A stretch of 64,000 nt of DNA from Streptacidiphilus anmyonensis (GCF_000787855.1 NZ_BBPQ01000004.1:211803-275802), one strand, 5' to 3'; positions 25,361 through 33,905 are shown, numbered from the stretch's first letter. Notes: a model not told the origin generated them from the letters alone. Numbers and translations are program-made.

Positions 25361-25400
25361 GGGCAGCACCTGGTTGCGTGCGGTGGTGGGTCCGGGCGCG

Positions 25401-27245
25401 TCAGCGCTTGGCCACCGTGTGGGCCTTCTTGACCGTCGGTGGCTTCTTGGCCGCCGGAGGGCGGCGCTCCAGCAGCACCACCCGTAGCTCGCCGGTGAAG
25501 CGCTCCTCGGAGACGACCTGGAACTGCTGCGTCAGCACGGCCCGTTGCTTGTCCGGCAGCCCGTCGTAGAAGGACGCGGTGGTCGAGGTGGAGACCAGCC
25601 AGATCCGCTCCACTCCCGCCGCGCAGGTGGACGGGACCGCGCACGGCTTGCCCTCGTACGTGCCCGAGGCGGCCGGGGACTGCGCCAGGAAGACGTCCTG
25701 GGGCTGGGCGCTCGAGCCGCGCATGTTGTAGGCCATGGTGCGGATCGGCACGCCACGGGTGCCGGCGAAGGCGATCCCGTCACCCTGCCGCTGGTGGACC
25801 GAAAGCCAGGCGGCCGCGCTCTGGAAGTCCGGCTGCCCCGCCAGCGGGTTGACCCGCACCGCGCGCTGGTCCGGCAGGCAGACCGCGGCCAACGCCCCGA
25901 CCAGCGCCACGCCGGCGACCAACTGCCGGACAGCCAGGCCCCGCTGTCGCGGACCGACCAGCCCGGCCAGCCCGCAGACGCCGACCGCGGCCAGCAACGC
26001 CCAGGCGGGCAGCGTGAACAGCAGATACCGGGGCAGGAACAGGTTCAGCACCGATCGCGAGGCGAACAGCAGCACCGGCGGCACCAGCGTCCACGTCAGC
26101 AGCACGAACGAGTACCGGCGCGCGAAGTACAGCCCCAGCACCGCCGCGCCGACGGTGACGTACATCCCGTCGGCGGACAGGAAGAACTGCCCGGGGAACT
26201 GCGGGAGATCCTTCAGGTCGGTGGAGATCCAGGAGACCTGGGCGGACTGGCTGTGCCCGAGCAGGGCGATCAGCAGCACCGGTACCACGCAGAAGCCGAC
26301 CACCGCCGCCCACGCGCCCCAGCGCTTCCTGGCCACCACCAGGACCAGCACCAGGTGCGCCGCCAGGACGAGTGCGGCCACCAGGTGGAACATGCCCGTG
26401 AACGGCAGGGACAGGGCGTAGCCGCCCCAGCGGTCCGCTCTCGGGTCGTCCAGCGCGCGGTACAGCAGCAACGTCGCGACCAGCACCGCGAGCACGGTGA
26501 GGGCGTAGGGACGGGCCTCCTGCCCGTACCGGCTGGTCACCGGGAGCACCGCGAAGATCAGGCCGGCCACCATGCCGACACGGGAGTTGAACATCCGGCG
26601 GCCCAGCAGCGCGAGCAGTCCGGCCGAGAGGCCCATGGCCGCGAGCGAGGGGATCCGCAGCGCGACCACCGAGGTGCCGGCGACGGAGACCCACAGGTGC
26701 ATCAGCGCGTAGTAGGGCGCCAGCACGATGTCGATGTTGCCGAGCAGGTGCAGCAGTTGGGACCAGGAGAGGGTGGCGGCCCACCACGAGGCCGACTCGT
26801 CCTGCCACAGCTGACGGTGCCCGAGCTGGTAGCCGCCGACGACCAGGGTGACCACCGAGGGGACCAGCAGCAGCGCGGCGGTGCGCCGGGCGCGGGCGGC
26901 GCCGCCGGTCGCGCCCTGGTCCTCCGCGTCGTTCTCGTCGAGCGGTTCGGGCTCCGGCTCCGACTCCGAGAGGGGGTAGAGCGGTTCCTCCTCCGGGTGG
27001 GTCCACATGTACCGGTCGTCGTCCGGTTGACCGTGCACCTGGCCCTGGAACCGGCTCTGCGGCTCGCCTTGGAACTGTCCCTGCGGCCCGTTCCGGAGCG
27101 GTCCCTGCGGCTCGCCCTCGAACCCGCCCTGTGCCCGGGACGGGTGCCCGGCGGAGGGTGCCTGCTGGACGGCGTACTCGTGCTGGGACGGGATCTGGTC
27201 CGCGCGGGTGCGGGTGAACCAGCCGTCCTCGGACTCGGGGGTCAT
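25401..27245 (-). CDS. GT39-like polyprenyl-phosphate-dependent glycosyltransferase (GT-C)
   Basis: 614 residues from the ATG at 27245, whose ATGA overlaps the stop of the upstream GH26 gene, showing translational coupling. A hydrophilic N-terminal tail of about 180 residues has Gln/Gly/Phe-rich repeats (ALRGEPQGP-like, FQGEPQSRFQGQ). About eleven membrane helices follow. The GT-C active-site motif LWQDESASWW occurs right after the first helix (Asp-Glu), with RYGQEARPYA in a later loop. Such enzymes move mannose or another sugar from a polyprenyl-phosphate donor at the outer membrane face. It is the third gene of a GT2-GH26-GT39 operon. Confidence 0.8.
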   Translation of the reverse strand: MTPESEDGWFTRTRADQIPSQHEYAVQQAPSAGHPSRAQGGFEGEPQGPLRNGPQGQFQGEPQSRFQGQVHGQPDDDRYMWTHPEEEPLYPLSESEPEPEPLDENDAEDQGATGGAARARRTAALLLVPSVVTLVVGGYQLGHRQLWQDESASWWAATLSWSQLLHLLGNIDIVLAPYYALMHLWVSVAGTSVVALRIPSLAAMGLSAGLLALLGRRMFNSRVGMVAGLIFAVLPVTSRYGQEARPYALTVLAVLVATLLLYRALDDPRADRWGGYALSLPFTGMFHLVAALVLAAHLVLVLVVARKRWGAWAAVVGFCVVPVLLIALLGHSQSAQVSWISTDLKDLPQFPGQFFLSADGMYVTVGAAVLGLYFARRYSFVLLTWTLVPPVLLFASRSVLNLFLPRYLLFTLPAWALLAAVGVCGLAGLVGPRQRGLAVRQLVAGVALVGALAAVCLPDQRAVRVNPLAGQPDFQSAAAWLSVHQRQGDGIAFAGTRGVPIRTMAYNMRGSSAQPQDVFLAQSPAASGTYEGKPCAVPSTCAAGVERIWLVSTSTTASFYDGLPDKQRAVLTQQFQVVSEERFTGELRVVLLERRPPAAKKPPTVKKAHTVAKR

Positions 27246-28441
27246 CGGGTGCTCCCGCTCGAAGGTCTGGTGAGGCTGCCCAGCCCGGTCACCAGCGAGG
27301 CGGTGCTGATGCCGTTCTGGAACGCGTCCTCGCTCTGCGGGTCGCCGTTGAAGCGCCAGTCGGACAGGGCCCCCGAGGTCCTGGTCTTCTCGGTCCACAC
27401 GAAGCCGATGATGTCGTGGTTCTGTTCGAGCCACGGGAAGAAGGACGTCACCCAGGACACCTTGTCCTTGTCCGGCTGCGCGCCGGTCTCGGTGATCAGG
27501 ATGGGCTTCTTCGTCAGCGCCCGGACCTGGCGCAGGGTCGGGTCGAAGGTGGTCGCCGGGGTGCTCTCGCGGACGCCGTAGCCGGTCAGGCCGACCCAGT
27601 CGACATAGGCGTCACCCGGGTAGAGGCTGCTGAGCTTCGTGTGCGGCACCGGCCGGATGATGTTCGGGCTCCACACCCAGATCACGTTGGTGGCCCCGGC
27701 CTGCTGGAACAGGTCGTGGACGTGCCGCCAGGCGGCGACGTACTGGCCGGGCTTGTTGCCGTCGGTCTTCTCCGACCACGGGTACCAGGTGCCGTTCATC
27801 TCGTGCGCGAAGCGCAGCGCGACCGGCCATTTGGCGGCGGCGACGCCCTTGGCGAACGCGGTGATGTACGAGTCGAACGAGCCGTCGATGATGTTCGCCA
27901 GGCGGTACTTGGGCTGGTCCGCGTTGTTCTTCGGGACCTGCCCGACCCCGATGTTGTTCTCCTGTCCGCCGGCCCACGGCTCCCACGAGATCACCGGCAA
28001 CGTGCCGTGGTCGTAGGCCGAGGTGACCATCGCGGCCCGGAAGGACTGCGTCCAGTTGACGAAGAACTCCGTCATCGTGGGACGGACCCCGCCGGCTGCC
28101 GCGGCGACGTCGGAGACCTCGCCGGAGCTGTACGGCGCGCCCGGCGTCGCCGCCCCGAAGTAGACGCCTTTGGGGGCGAGGAAGAGGGACTTGTCCGGGA
28201 CGGTGTCCGCGGGCTTGGACCCCCCGCCGCTCAGCCGCTGGAGCAGGCCGGGCGCGGTCGGGGCGACCCCGAGGCCGGCGAAGGACGTCCCCTCCGCCTT
28301 GGTCTGGACGGCGGCGTAGACCCCGTAGCTGATGGTGGCCAGCAGCAGCACGTTGACGGCCATCCAGACCCGGAGCCGGATGCCGCTGCCCCGGTTCCAC
28401 CAGTGCAGCCGCTTGGAGCGGCGTTGGCTGGACCTAGACAC
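27242..28441 (-). CDS. GH26-family glycoside hydrolase, membrane-anchored
   Basis: 399 residues. An N-terminal basic stretch and one transmembrane helix (VWMAVNVLLLATISYGVYAA) with no lipobox give a signal anchor. The GH26 residues are the acid/base Glu in FAHEMNGTWYPW, WSPNIIRP, DWVGLTGYGV and the nucleophile Glu in LITETGAQP. It overlaps the GT2 gene upstream by 8 bases and the GT39 gene downstream by 4 bases, so all three are one translational unit. Its placement next to a processive synthase suggests trimming or release of the nascent chain at the membrane. Confidence 0.85.
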   Translation of the reverse strand: MSRSSQRRSKRLHWWNRGSGIRLRVWMAVNVLLLATISYGVYAAVQTKAEGTSFAGLGVAPTAPGLLQRLSGGGSKPADTVPDKSLFLAPKGVYFGAATPGAPYSSGEVSDVAAAAGGVRPTMTEFFVNWTQSFRAAMVTSAYDHGTLPVISWEPWAGGQENNIGVGQVPKNNADQPKYRLANIIDGSFDSYITAFAKGVAAAKWPVALRFAHEMNGTWYPWSEKTDGNKPGQYVAAWRHVHDLFQQAGATNVIWVWSPNIIRPVPHTKLSSLYPGDAYVDWVGLTGYGVRESTPATTFDPTLRQVRALTKKPILITETGAQPDKDKVSWVTSFFPWLEQNHDIIGFVWTEKTRTSGALSDWRFNGDPQSEDAFQNGISTASLVTGLGSLTRPSSGSTR

Positions 28442-29753
28442 TCATCATCACCGACCCCGCCAGCATGACAGCTCCGATCAGGTAGGGCACGAGCACGAGC
28501 GGGCTCCGGCTCTTCTCACCGGCGAAGCTGTCCTTGCGGGTGCCCCAACTCGCGTTGTGCGCGCAACGGAAGAATCCGAGGAGTCGCACCGGGAGCAGCA
28601 GCAGGGTGTTGATGATCATGAATGTGGGCAGGAACAGCAGGTCCTGCGGCCGGTAGGCGAAGTGGCGCCCGAACCGGATGGCGATCGACAGCAGCGACAT
28701 CACCGCGGCCAGCACGATGACCAGGACCAGGGACCTGGTCGGGTCGCCGGGCAGCGGGAGCGCGTTGTAGATGCCGGGCCGGGAGCGGTGGAACGCCGCG
28801 GCCACCCAGGAGCCGAAGGTGCCGAGCAGGACGAACGGAACGGCGATGTCGGTCAGGTAGAAGAGGCAGAGCACCTTCGCGTGCCGCAGCATCCAGGGGA
28901 GCATGCGCAGCGTGTTGTACTGCGAGCCGCGCGCCCAGCGGTACTGCTGCTTGGCGAGTTTGGTCAGCTTCAGGGGGGCGTCGGTGTAGACCAGGGAGGT
29001 GGACTGGTAGACCGTCCGATATCCGCGCTTCAGCGTGTAGTTGGTCAGCGTTCTGTCGTCGCTCACCTCGAGGAAGACACCGAGGAACTTCTCGGAGAGG
29101 AAATCGTCGAGGCAGTCGAAGAGAATGCTGCTGCGAAAGGCGATGGTGCGGCCGGGAAGGCAGCCGACGGTGCCGAGGACGCTCATCGCGGGCATGGAGT
29201 ACTGGCAGCGGACGCTCTCGAGCCAGTCGGCCCAGCGGGTCAGCACCGCGCGGCTCGGCTCCAGGATGCGCTGGCGGGTCGTCACGCCGCCGACCTCGGG
29301 CTCGCGGAAAGGCTTGATGAGCTCGCTCAGGGTGTTGTCGGTCCAGATGGTGTCGGAGTCGACCAGGACGGCGATCTCGCCGCTGGATTCCTCAAGACCG
29401 ATCTTCAGCGCGTTGCGCTTGCCGGGGATCTCCGTCCAGACCCAGTGGACGCCCACATCGGCGCAGATTTTCTCCAACACGGGATTGCGGCGGCCGTTGA
29501 TGACCACGATGATCTCGGTCGGACGCTGGACCAGGATCCGCCGGAGCACGTCGCGGAAGAGCTCCTCCGGTTCGTCGACCACCGGGATGATGACCGAGGT
29601 GGTCGCCGAGTAGGGCCGCTTCCAGGGCTTGTAGCGGCGTGCCAGCACGATCCTGACGACCCATAGGAACCAGATGAGCGCCATGAACAAGGCAAACGGG
29701 TAGACCGAGCCGTCGGTCCACCACCTGCCGAGTTCGAGCAGGAAGGCCAGCAT
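28434..29753 (-). CDS. Membrane GT2 polysaccharide synthase (cellulose/hyaluronan-synthase-like)
   Basis: 439 residues from the ATG at 29753; a start 114 bases upstream is possible but adds a sequence unlike the family. Topology is one or two N-terminal helices, a cytoplasmic GT-A domain, then about four C-terminal helices. Catalytic motifs are VSVIIPV-type strand, VDSD (DxD, metal and UDP-sugar), TNYTLKRGYRT and QQYRWARGSQYN (the Q-x-x-R-W motif that marks processive synthases). It would polymerise a UDP- or GDP-sugar and extrude the chain. It is the first gene of the operon with GH26 and GT39. Confidence 0.85.
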   Translation of the reverse strand: MLAFLLELGRWWTDGSVYPFALFMALIWFLWVVRIVLARRYKPWKRPYSATTSVIIPVVDEPEELFRDVLRRILVQRPTEIIVVINGRRNPVLEKICADVGVHWVWTEIPGKRNALKIGLEESSGEIAVLVDSDTIWTDNTLSELIKPFREPEVGGVTTRQRILEPSRAVLTRWADWLESVRCQYSMPAMSVLGTVGCLPGRTIAFRSSILFDCLDDFLSEKFLGVFLEVSDDRTLTNYTLKRGYRTVYQSTSLVYTDAPLKLTKLAKQQYRWARGSQYNTLRMLPWMLRHAKVLCLFYLTDIAVPFVLLGTFGSWVAAAFHRSRPGIYNALPLPGDPTRSLVLVIVLAAVMSLLSIAIRFGRHFAYRPQDLLFLPTFMIINTLLLLPVRLLGFFRCAHNASWGTRKDSFAGEKSRSPLVLVPYLIGAVMLAGSVMMSV

Positions 29754-30149
29754 GTCCGTCCGTTCTTGCCTGCGGCTGACCGCATCGAGTCGAGGCCGCG
29801 ACCGGCGGCACGACAGGATGGTATGACGGTGACGTGTGGCAAACTTGGACAAATATGTGCAGAACAAAGGTCGTACAGCGAACTGTTATGCATCGGTGAT
29901 GAATGGTCAGCATGTGATTTCGGAATGAACTCGGTGGGATTGGGACTCCGGTCGCTCTTTCCTGCCAATTCCGCTCTCAGGCGGACAGGTTGTCAGTGCG
30001 GCGACCCGGGGCGGGCGTTGGTCGACCCTGGGAGCGGTGGGCGCTGACGCGGTCCCGATACGGGCCCGATCGCTCCCCGACTGCCTCCAGCGGAACCGGG
30101 ATCAGTCAGACTCGTCCTGGCACCGAACGTCATCGATGGAGGAACCGCC
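29754..30149. other. 396-base divergent intergenic region
   Basis: It separates the GT2 operon (minus) and the Pro-rich membrane protein (plus). The 29810-29940 part is markedly richer in A and T than the surroundings, as expected for promoters. I see no convincing gene in it. A possible ECF-type promoter for the plus gene is listed separately. Confidence 0.6.
30092..30116 (+). promoter_or_regulatory. Possible ECF sigma (SigE-like) promoter
   Basis: GGAAC (30092-30096) and CGTC (30113-30116) are 16 bases apart, the pattern used by cell-envelope-stress ECF sigma factors in streptomycetes. It lies 34 bases before the ATG at 30150. Confidence 0.35.
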
Positions 30150-31313
30150 ATGTCCGAAGCCTCGTCAGGCTCGTCCTCTACGCCGGATCCGCGGCTCTAC
30201 CAGCAGCAGCCGCCGGTGCCGGCGCAGCCTCAGCCCGTCCCGCCGCCGACTCCTCCGCAGCAGTACGTGCAGCCCGCGCCGCAGCAGCCCATACCCACGC
30301 AGCGGGTCCAGCCCGCCGCGCCGACTCAGTCCGCGCCCGCCCAGCCCGCTCCGGCCCAACCCGCGCCGCACGGCGCTCCGACGCAGGCCGGCACTCCGGG
30401 CCAGCAGTTCGGCGGGCCCGGCTACGGCTACCCGCACCCCCAGCACCCCCAGCAAGCGCAGCAGGCGGCGCAGCCCAACCAGCCGCCGCAGCAGACGTAC
30501 GCGCCGCCGCAGGCCGGTCCGGCCTATGGCGGCGGCCCGGCCGGCCCCGGAATGCCCGGCACGCCCGGGGCCCCCGGCGGCGCGCAGCGGGAGCCGGACT
30601 GGGCGGGCATGGCCGCCGACTACGAGCGCAACGGCAAGCGCAAGCGCCTGATGGTCCTCTCCGGCGCACTGGTCGCCGGTCTTGCCGTCATCGGGGGTGT
30701 CGTCTGGTTCGGGCTCTCCGGCTCCAAGAACCACCCCGATGCCGGGCCTTCCACCTCGCCTGCCCCTGTGGCCTCGGCGAGCGCGAGCTCCTCGGCCTCC
30801 GGTCCGGCCTCGCCGGACCCGTCGCCCAGTCACACACCGCCGTTGGCCCCGGCCGACGTCTTCGCCAAGAAGACGCTGACGATCGACGGCAAGACCTTCA
30901 CGAAGGCCGGTGACGACAACGCCGACCCGTGCTGGAAGGCCAGCATGGACGGCCTCGGCACGGTGCTCACCAAGAACGGGTGCGCCCAGGTACTGCGCGG
31001 CACCTACGCCACGGGCAACCACGCGGTGACCGTCGCGGTCGTGGTCTTCCACAGCAAGGCCGACGCACAGGCCGCGGGTGCGGCGTTCGTCGGCAAGGTG
31101 ACCCCCCTCTACGGGAACAACGTGGACTCGTTCTGCGTCGGCAAGGCGGGCTGCGCCGTGACGCACGCCGTCAGCGGCCGCTTCCTCTACATCGCCGAGT
31201 CCGGGCTGACCGGCGCCTCGGCGAGCACGCCGGACGCCCTGTCGAACACCGCCGGGCACGCCGCGGCGAGCTATGTGCTGAGTTCCCTGCTCAAGATCGA
31301 GCAGAACAGCTGA
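30150..31313 (+). CDS. Single-pass membrane protein with Pro/Gln-rich cytoplasmic domain
   Basis: 387 residues, ATG behind GGAGGAA. Residues 1-150 are a disordered stretch of Pro, Gln and Ala. One membrane helix (LMVLSGALVAGLAVIGGVVWFGL) follows, then a Ser/Ala/Pro linker and an outside globular domain of about 150 residues. Two Cys pairs there (CWKASMDG, NGCAQVLRG; FCVGKAGCAV) may form disulfides. This resembles the DUF-type exported domain common in streptomycetes, function unknown. A possible SigE-type promoter and the adjacent polysaccharide genes suggest an envelope role. Confidence 0.65.
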   Translation: MSEASSGSSSTPDPRLYQQQPPVPAQPQPVPPPTPPQQYVQPAPQQPIPTQRVQPAAPTQSAPAQPAPAQPAPHGAPTQAGTPGQQFGGPGYGYPHPQHPQQAQQAAQPNQPPQQTYAPPQAGPAYGGGPAGPGMPGTPGAPGGAQREPDWAGMAADYERNGKRKRLMVLSGALVAGLAVIGGVVWFGLSGSKNHPDAGPSTSPAPVASASASSSASGPASPDPSPSHTPPLAPADVFAKKTLTIDGKTFTKAGDDNADPCWKASMDGLGTVLTKNGCAQVLRGTYATGNHAVTVAVVVFHSKADAQAAGAAFVGKVTPLYGNNVDSFCVGKAGCAVTHAVSGRFLYIAESGLTGASASTPDALSNTAGHAAASYVLSSLLKIEQNS

Positions 31314-31326
31314 CCGGCCGGCCGGA

Positions 31327-31354
31327 GCCGGGGCGGCGTCCACGCCGCCCCGGC
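31327..31354 (+). terminator. Terminator hairpin after the Pro-rich membrane protein
   Basis: CCGGGGCGGCGT (31328-31339) is exactly complementary to 31342-31353, extended by one further G-C pair. It is followed by Cs and a short TTT at 31363. Confidence 0.65.
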
Positions 31355-31373
31355 CCGGCCCGTTTCCGCGGTC

Positions 31374-31437
31374 GAGGCCAGGAGCGGCTGAGGCCAGGAG
31401 CGGCTGAGGTCAGGAGCGGTCGGGGTCAGGGGCGGCC
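31374..31437. repeat. Four tandem copies of a 16-bp repeat
   Basis: The unit GAGGCCAGGAGCGGCT occurs twice without change (31374-31389, 31390-31405). It is followed by GAGGTCAGGAGCGGTC (31406-31421) and a more diverged fourth copy to 31437. The last copy overlaps the end of the UDP-sugar dehydrogenase gene (stop at 31426), so the C-terminal codons are inside the repeat. Confidence 0.8.
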
Positions 31438-32745
31438 GAGTGAGCGCACCGTCCAGCCGGCCGCCCGCCAGGCCCGGACGTCCAGCGCGTTGCGGCCGTC
31501 GATGAGCCGCGGCGCGGCCACGACCGCGGCGACTGCCTTCGGGTCCAGCGCGCGGTACTCGGCCCACTCGGTCAGGTGGACCACCAGGTCCGCGTTCCCG
31601 GCCGCCTCCAACGCCCCGGTGGCGTAGTCCAGTTCCGGGTAGCGCTTGCGGGCGTTGTCCAGCGCCTTCGGGTCGTGGACGCTCACCAGCGCGCCGTGGC
31701 GGCGCAGCCGGGCGGCGACGTCGAGCGCGGGCGAGTCGCGGATGTCGTCCGACTCGGGCTTGAACGCCGCGCCCCAGACGGCCACCCGGCGTCCCGACAG
31801 CTCGCCGTCGCAGAGTTCCTCGGCGAGCGCGACCACGCGGTCGCGCCGACGCAGGTTGATCGCGTCGACCTCGCCCAGGAAGGCGAGGGCCGGGCCCGCT
31901 CCCAACTCCTCGGCCCGTGCCCGGAACGCCCGGATGTCCTTGGGGAGGCAGCCGCCGCCGAAGCCGACGCCCGCGTTCAGGAACCGGCCGCCGATGCGGG
32001 TGTCGAAGGAGAGCGCGCGGGAGAGCTGGGTGACGTCGGCGTCCGTCGCCTCGCAGACCTCCGCCATGGCGTTGATGAACGAGATCTTGGTGGCGAGGAA
32101 CGCGTTGGCGGCGGTCTTCACCAGCTCGGCGGTGGGGAAGTCGGTGACGACCGCCGGCACGCCCTGGGCGAGCGGCGTCGTGTAGACCTCGCGCAGCACG
32201 GCCTCCGTCCCGGGGGCGGCCGGGTCGATGCCGAAGACCAGCCGGTCCGGGCGGAGGGTGTCCTCCACCGCGTAGCCCTCGCGCAGGAATTCGGGGTTCC
32301 AGGCGAGCCGGGCCGCCGCGCCGGCCGGTGCGAGCTCGGCCAGCCGCGCGGAGAGCCGGGCCGCGGTGCCGACCGGGACGGTGGACTTGCCGACGACGAG
32401 CGCCGGGCGGTCCAGGAAGGGCGCGAGGGTCTCCACGACGGCGTCGACGTACCGCAGGTCCGCGGCGTCGCCGTCCGGCCGCTGCGGGGTGCCCACACAG
32501 GAGAAGTGGACGTCGGCGAAGGCCGCCGCCTCCTGGTAGGAGGTGGTGAAGCGCAGCCGCCCGGAGGCGACGTGCTTGGCGACCAGCTCGTCCAGGCCCG
32601 GCTCGTAGAAGGGGAGTCGACCTGAGCGCAGGGCGGTGATCCGGTCGGGTTCGACGTCGACGCCGAGGACTTCGTGTCCCAGTTCCGCCATGCACGCCGC
32701 ATGGGTGGCACCCAGATAGCCGGTGCCGATCACCGTGAGCCGCAT
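31426..32745 (-). CDS. UDP-glucose 6-dehydrogenase / nucleotide-sugar dehydrogenase
   Basis: 439 residues. The N-terminal NAD domain has GTGYLGATHAACMAELGHEV, and the linker helix and C-terminal domain follow, including the catalytic-Cys region GVGFGGGCLPKDIRAF. The sequence is closer to UDP-glucose 6-dehydrogenases (TuaD/Ugd type) than to the WecC-type enzyme at 48512. It would make UDP-glucuronate in two NAD-dependent steps. It lies near the GT2/GH26 operon and could feed a uronic-acid-containing polymer, but has its own promoter on the minus strand. Confidence 0.9.
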   Translation of the reverse strand: MRLTVIGTGYLGATHAACMAELGHEVLGVDVEPDRITALRSGRLPFYEPGLDELVAKHVASGRLRFTTSYQEAAAFADVHFSCVGTPQRPDGDAADLRYVDAVVETLAPFLDRPALVVGKSTVPVGTAARLSARLAELAPAGAAARLAWNPEFLREGYAVEDTLRPDRLVFGIDPAAPGTEAVLREVYTTPLAQGVPAVVTDFPTAELVKTAANAFLATKISFINAMAEVCEATDADVTQLSRALSFDTRIGGRFLNAGVGFGGGCLPKDIRAFRARAEELGAGPALAFLGEVDAINLRRRDRVVALAEELCDGELSGRRVAVWGAAFKPESDDIRDSPALDVAARLRRHGALVSVHDPKALDNARKRYPELDYATGALEAAGNADLVVHLTEWAEYRALDPKAVAAVVAAPRLIDGRNALDVRAWRAAGWTVRSLGRP

Positions 32746-32832
32746 GCGCGAGGTCCTTCACAGCTCGTCGGGCAGTTCATATGAGTCCGGTGAGCCTAGT
32801 CGACCGACCTGGGCGGGCTGCATCGGGGGCGC

Positions 32833-32863
32833 TTGACATCGATCGCGCGGCGAATGGTATCTT
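32833..32863 (+). promoter_or_regulatory. Sigma-70-like promoter of the small membrane-protein pair
   Basis: The perfect -35 hexamer TTGACA (32833-32838) and TATCTT (32858-32863) are 19 bases apart. A palindrome follows directly. Confidence 0.6.
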
Positions 32864-32869
32864 CGGAAT

Positions 32870-32894
32870 ATCGTTCACGATGAGAATGATTCAG
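32870..32894. promoter_or_regulatory. Palindrome near the transcription start
   Basis: ATCGT-TC-ACGAT (32870-32881) is a perfect dyad at the expected transcription start. It is followed by TGAGAATGATTCA (32881-32893), which resembles one half of a streptomycete Zur or Fur-type box. Either may be an operator for the following genes. Confidence 0.35.
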
Positions 32895-32904
32895 GGGAGG
32901 ATCG

Positions 32905-33258
32905 ATGAACGTGGTGTTGGTCGTCAACGCGCTCGCCTCGCTGGTCAGTGCGGGGTCGAGCATCCTCGGGGTGGTCCGGCCCGGCGTCCTGCTGGCAGCG
33001 GGGGAGCCGGTCACGGAGGGGACGGAGCTCTACGCACGCGCCTACGCGGTGCGGGCCGTCCCGCTCGGTCTGGCCCTCGCCGTGACGCTGCTCGCGGGCG
33101 CCCCTGGCGCGGTCCTCTGGCCGCTGCTGCTGGTGGCCGGGCTGGCCCAGGTCGGGGACTCGGTGATCGGGGCCCGGCACCACAACCGGGGGATGATGCT
33201 CGGGGCCGGCGCCTTCGCGCTGCTGCACCTCGCCTCCGCGTTCGGGCTCGCCCGATGA
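32905..33258 (+). CDS. Small integral membrane protein
   Basis: 117 residues, ATG behind GGGGAGG. About four hydrophobic helices (LVVNALASLVSAGSSILGVV, LGLALAVTLLAGAPGAVLWP, LLLVAGLAQVGDSVI, LGAGAFALLHLASAFGLA) resemble DUF4267-like or DoxX-like small membrane proteins. I assign no function. Its stop overlaps the next start by 4 bases (ATGA), so it forms a two-gene operon behind a clear TTGACA promoter. Confidence 0.65.
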   Translation: MNVVLVVNALASLVSAGSSILGVVRPGVLLAAGEPVTEGTELYARAYAVRAVPLGLALAVTLLAGAPGAVLWPLLLVAGLAQVGDSVIGARHHNRGMMLGAGAFALLHLASAFGLAR

Positions 33259-33665
33259 GCCCCGGGGCCGCCCTCGCCGGGGTGAGCGCGACGCTCGGGT
33301 TCCTGCTGGAACTGGCCGTCTACGTCGCGGCGGGGTACTGGGGGTTCACCCGGCGCCCGCCCCGCCTGCCCGCACGGCGCGCACGGTCCGCACGGCGCGC
33401 ACGGCGCGCACGGCCCGCCCGGCTCGCACTGGCCGCCCGGCTCGTGTCGGCTCTCGCCGTGGTGGCCCTGATGGCCGGCGTCTGGAGCCTGTTCGGCGCT
33501 CCGAGCGCGCTGCACCCGGTCCACGGAGCGGGCCGCGCCGTCCTCGAGCTCGGCTGGTTCGGGGCGGGGGCCGCCGCGTTGGTCGCCACCGGTCGTCGGC
33601 GCGCCGCGCTCTGGTTCGCGGCCGCCTGGGCGGTCGCCACCGTGCTGGAACTGACGGTGAGTTGA
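33255..33665 (+). CDS. YrdB-family (DUF2568-like) membrane protein with Arg/Ala insert
   Basis: 136 residues. The first helix (LGFLLELAVYVAAGYWGFTR), the WSLFGAPSALHPVH segment and two further helices follow the YrdB family, whose function is unknown. Between helices 1 and 2 it has an Arg/Ala/Pro-rich insert encoded by a GC-rich microsatellite-like stretch (about 33370-33430, repeated GCACGGCGC). This is longer than the short turn usual in the family. It is translationally coupled to the preceding gene. Confidence 0.65.
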   Translation: MSPGAALAGVSATLGFLLELAVYVAAGYWGFTRRPPRLPARRARSARRARRARPARLALAARLVSALAVVALMAGVWSLFGAPSALHPVHGAGRAVLELGWFGAGAAALVATGRRRAALWFAAAWAVATVLELTVS

Positions 33666-33744
33666 GGCTCCACGGAGGTCCCGGGCGCCGTTCGGGTGAG
33701 ATTCCGGGCGAGGCGGGAAGATCACGCACCACTGGGCGGGGTTG

Positions 33745-33764
33745 CACCCCCCGGTCGGGGGGTG
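33745..33764. terminator. Terminator-like hairpin after the YrdB gene
   Basis: The 9-bp arms CACCCCCCG (33745-33753) and CGGGGGGTG (33756-33764) are separated by two bases. It lies 80 bases after the yrdB-like stop codon and 140 bases before the S53 peptidase gene. Confidence 0.5.
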
Positions 33765-33905
33765 GTGGACCGGTCGGCCATGCGGCAGCATCGTCCGCAC
33801 TGTTGCGGCGGTGCCGCGCTCCGGGGGCGGGGGTGACGTGTTTTCAGGAGTTCCAGGAAATCCCCCGGTGCCTGCGCGCACGCCACTGTGAGCCTGAGGA
33901 GAAGC

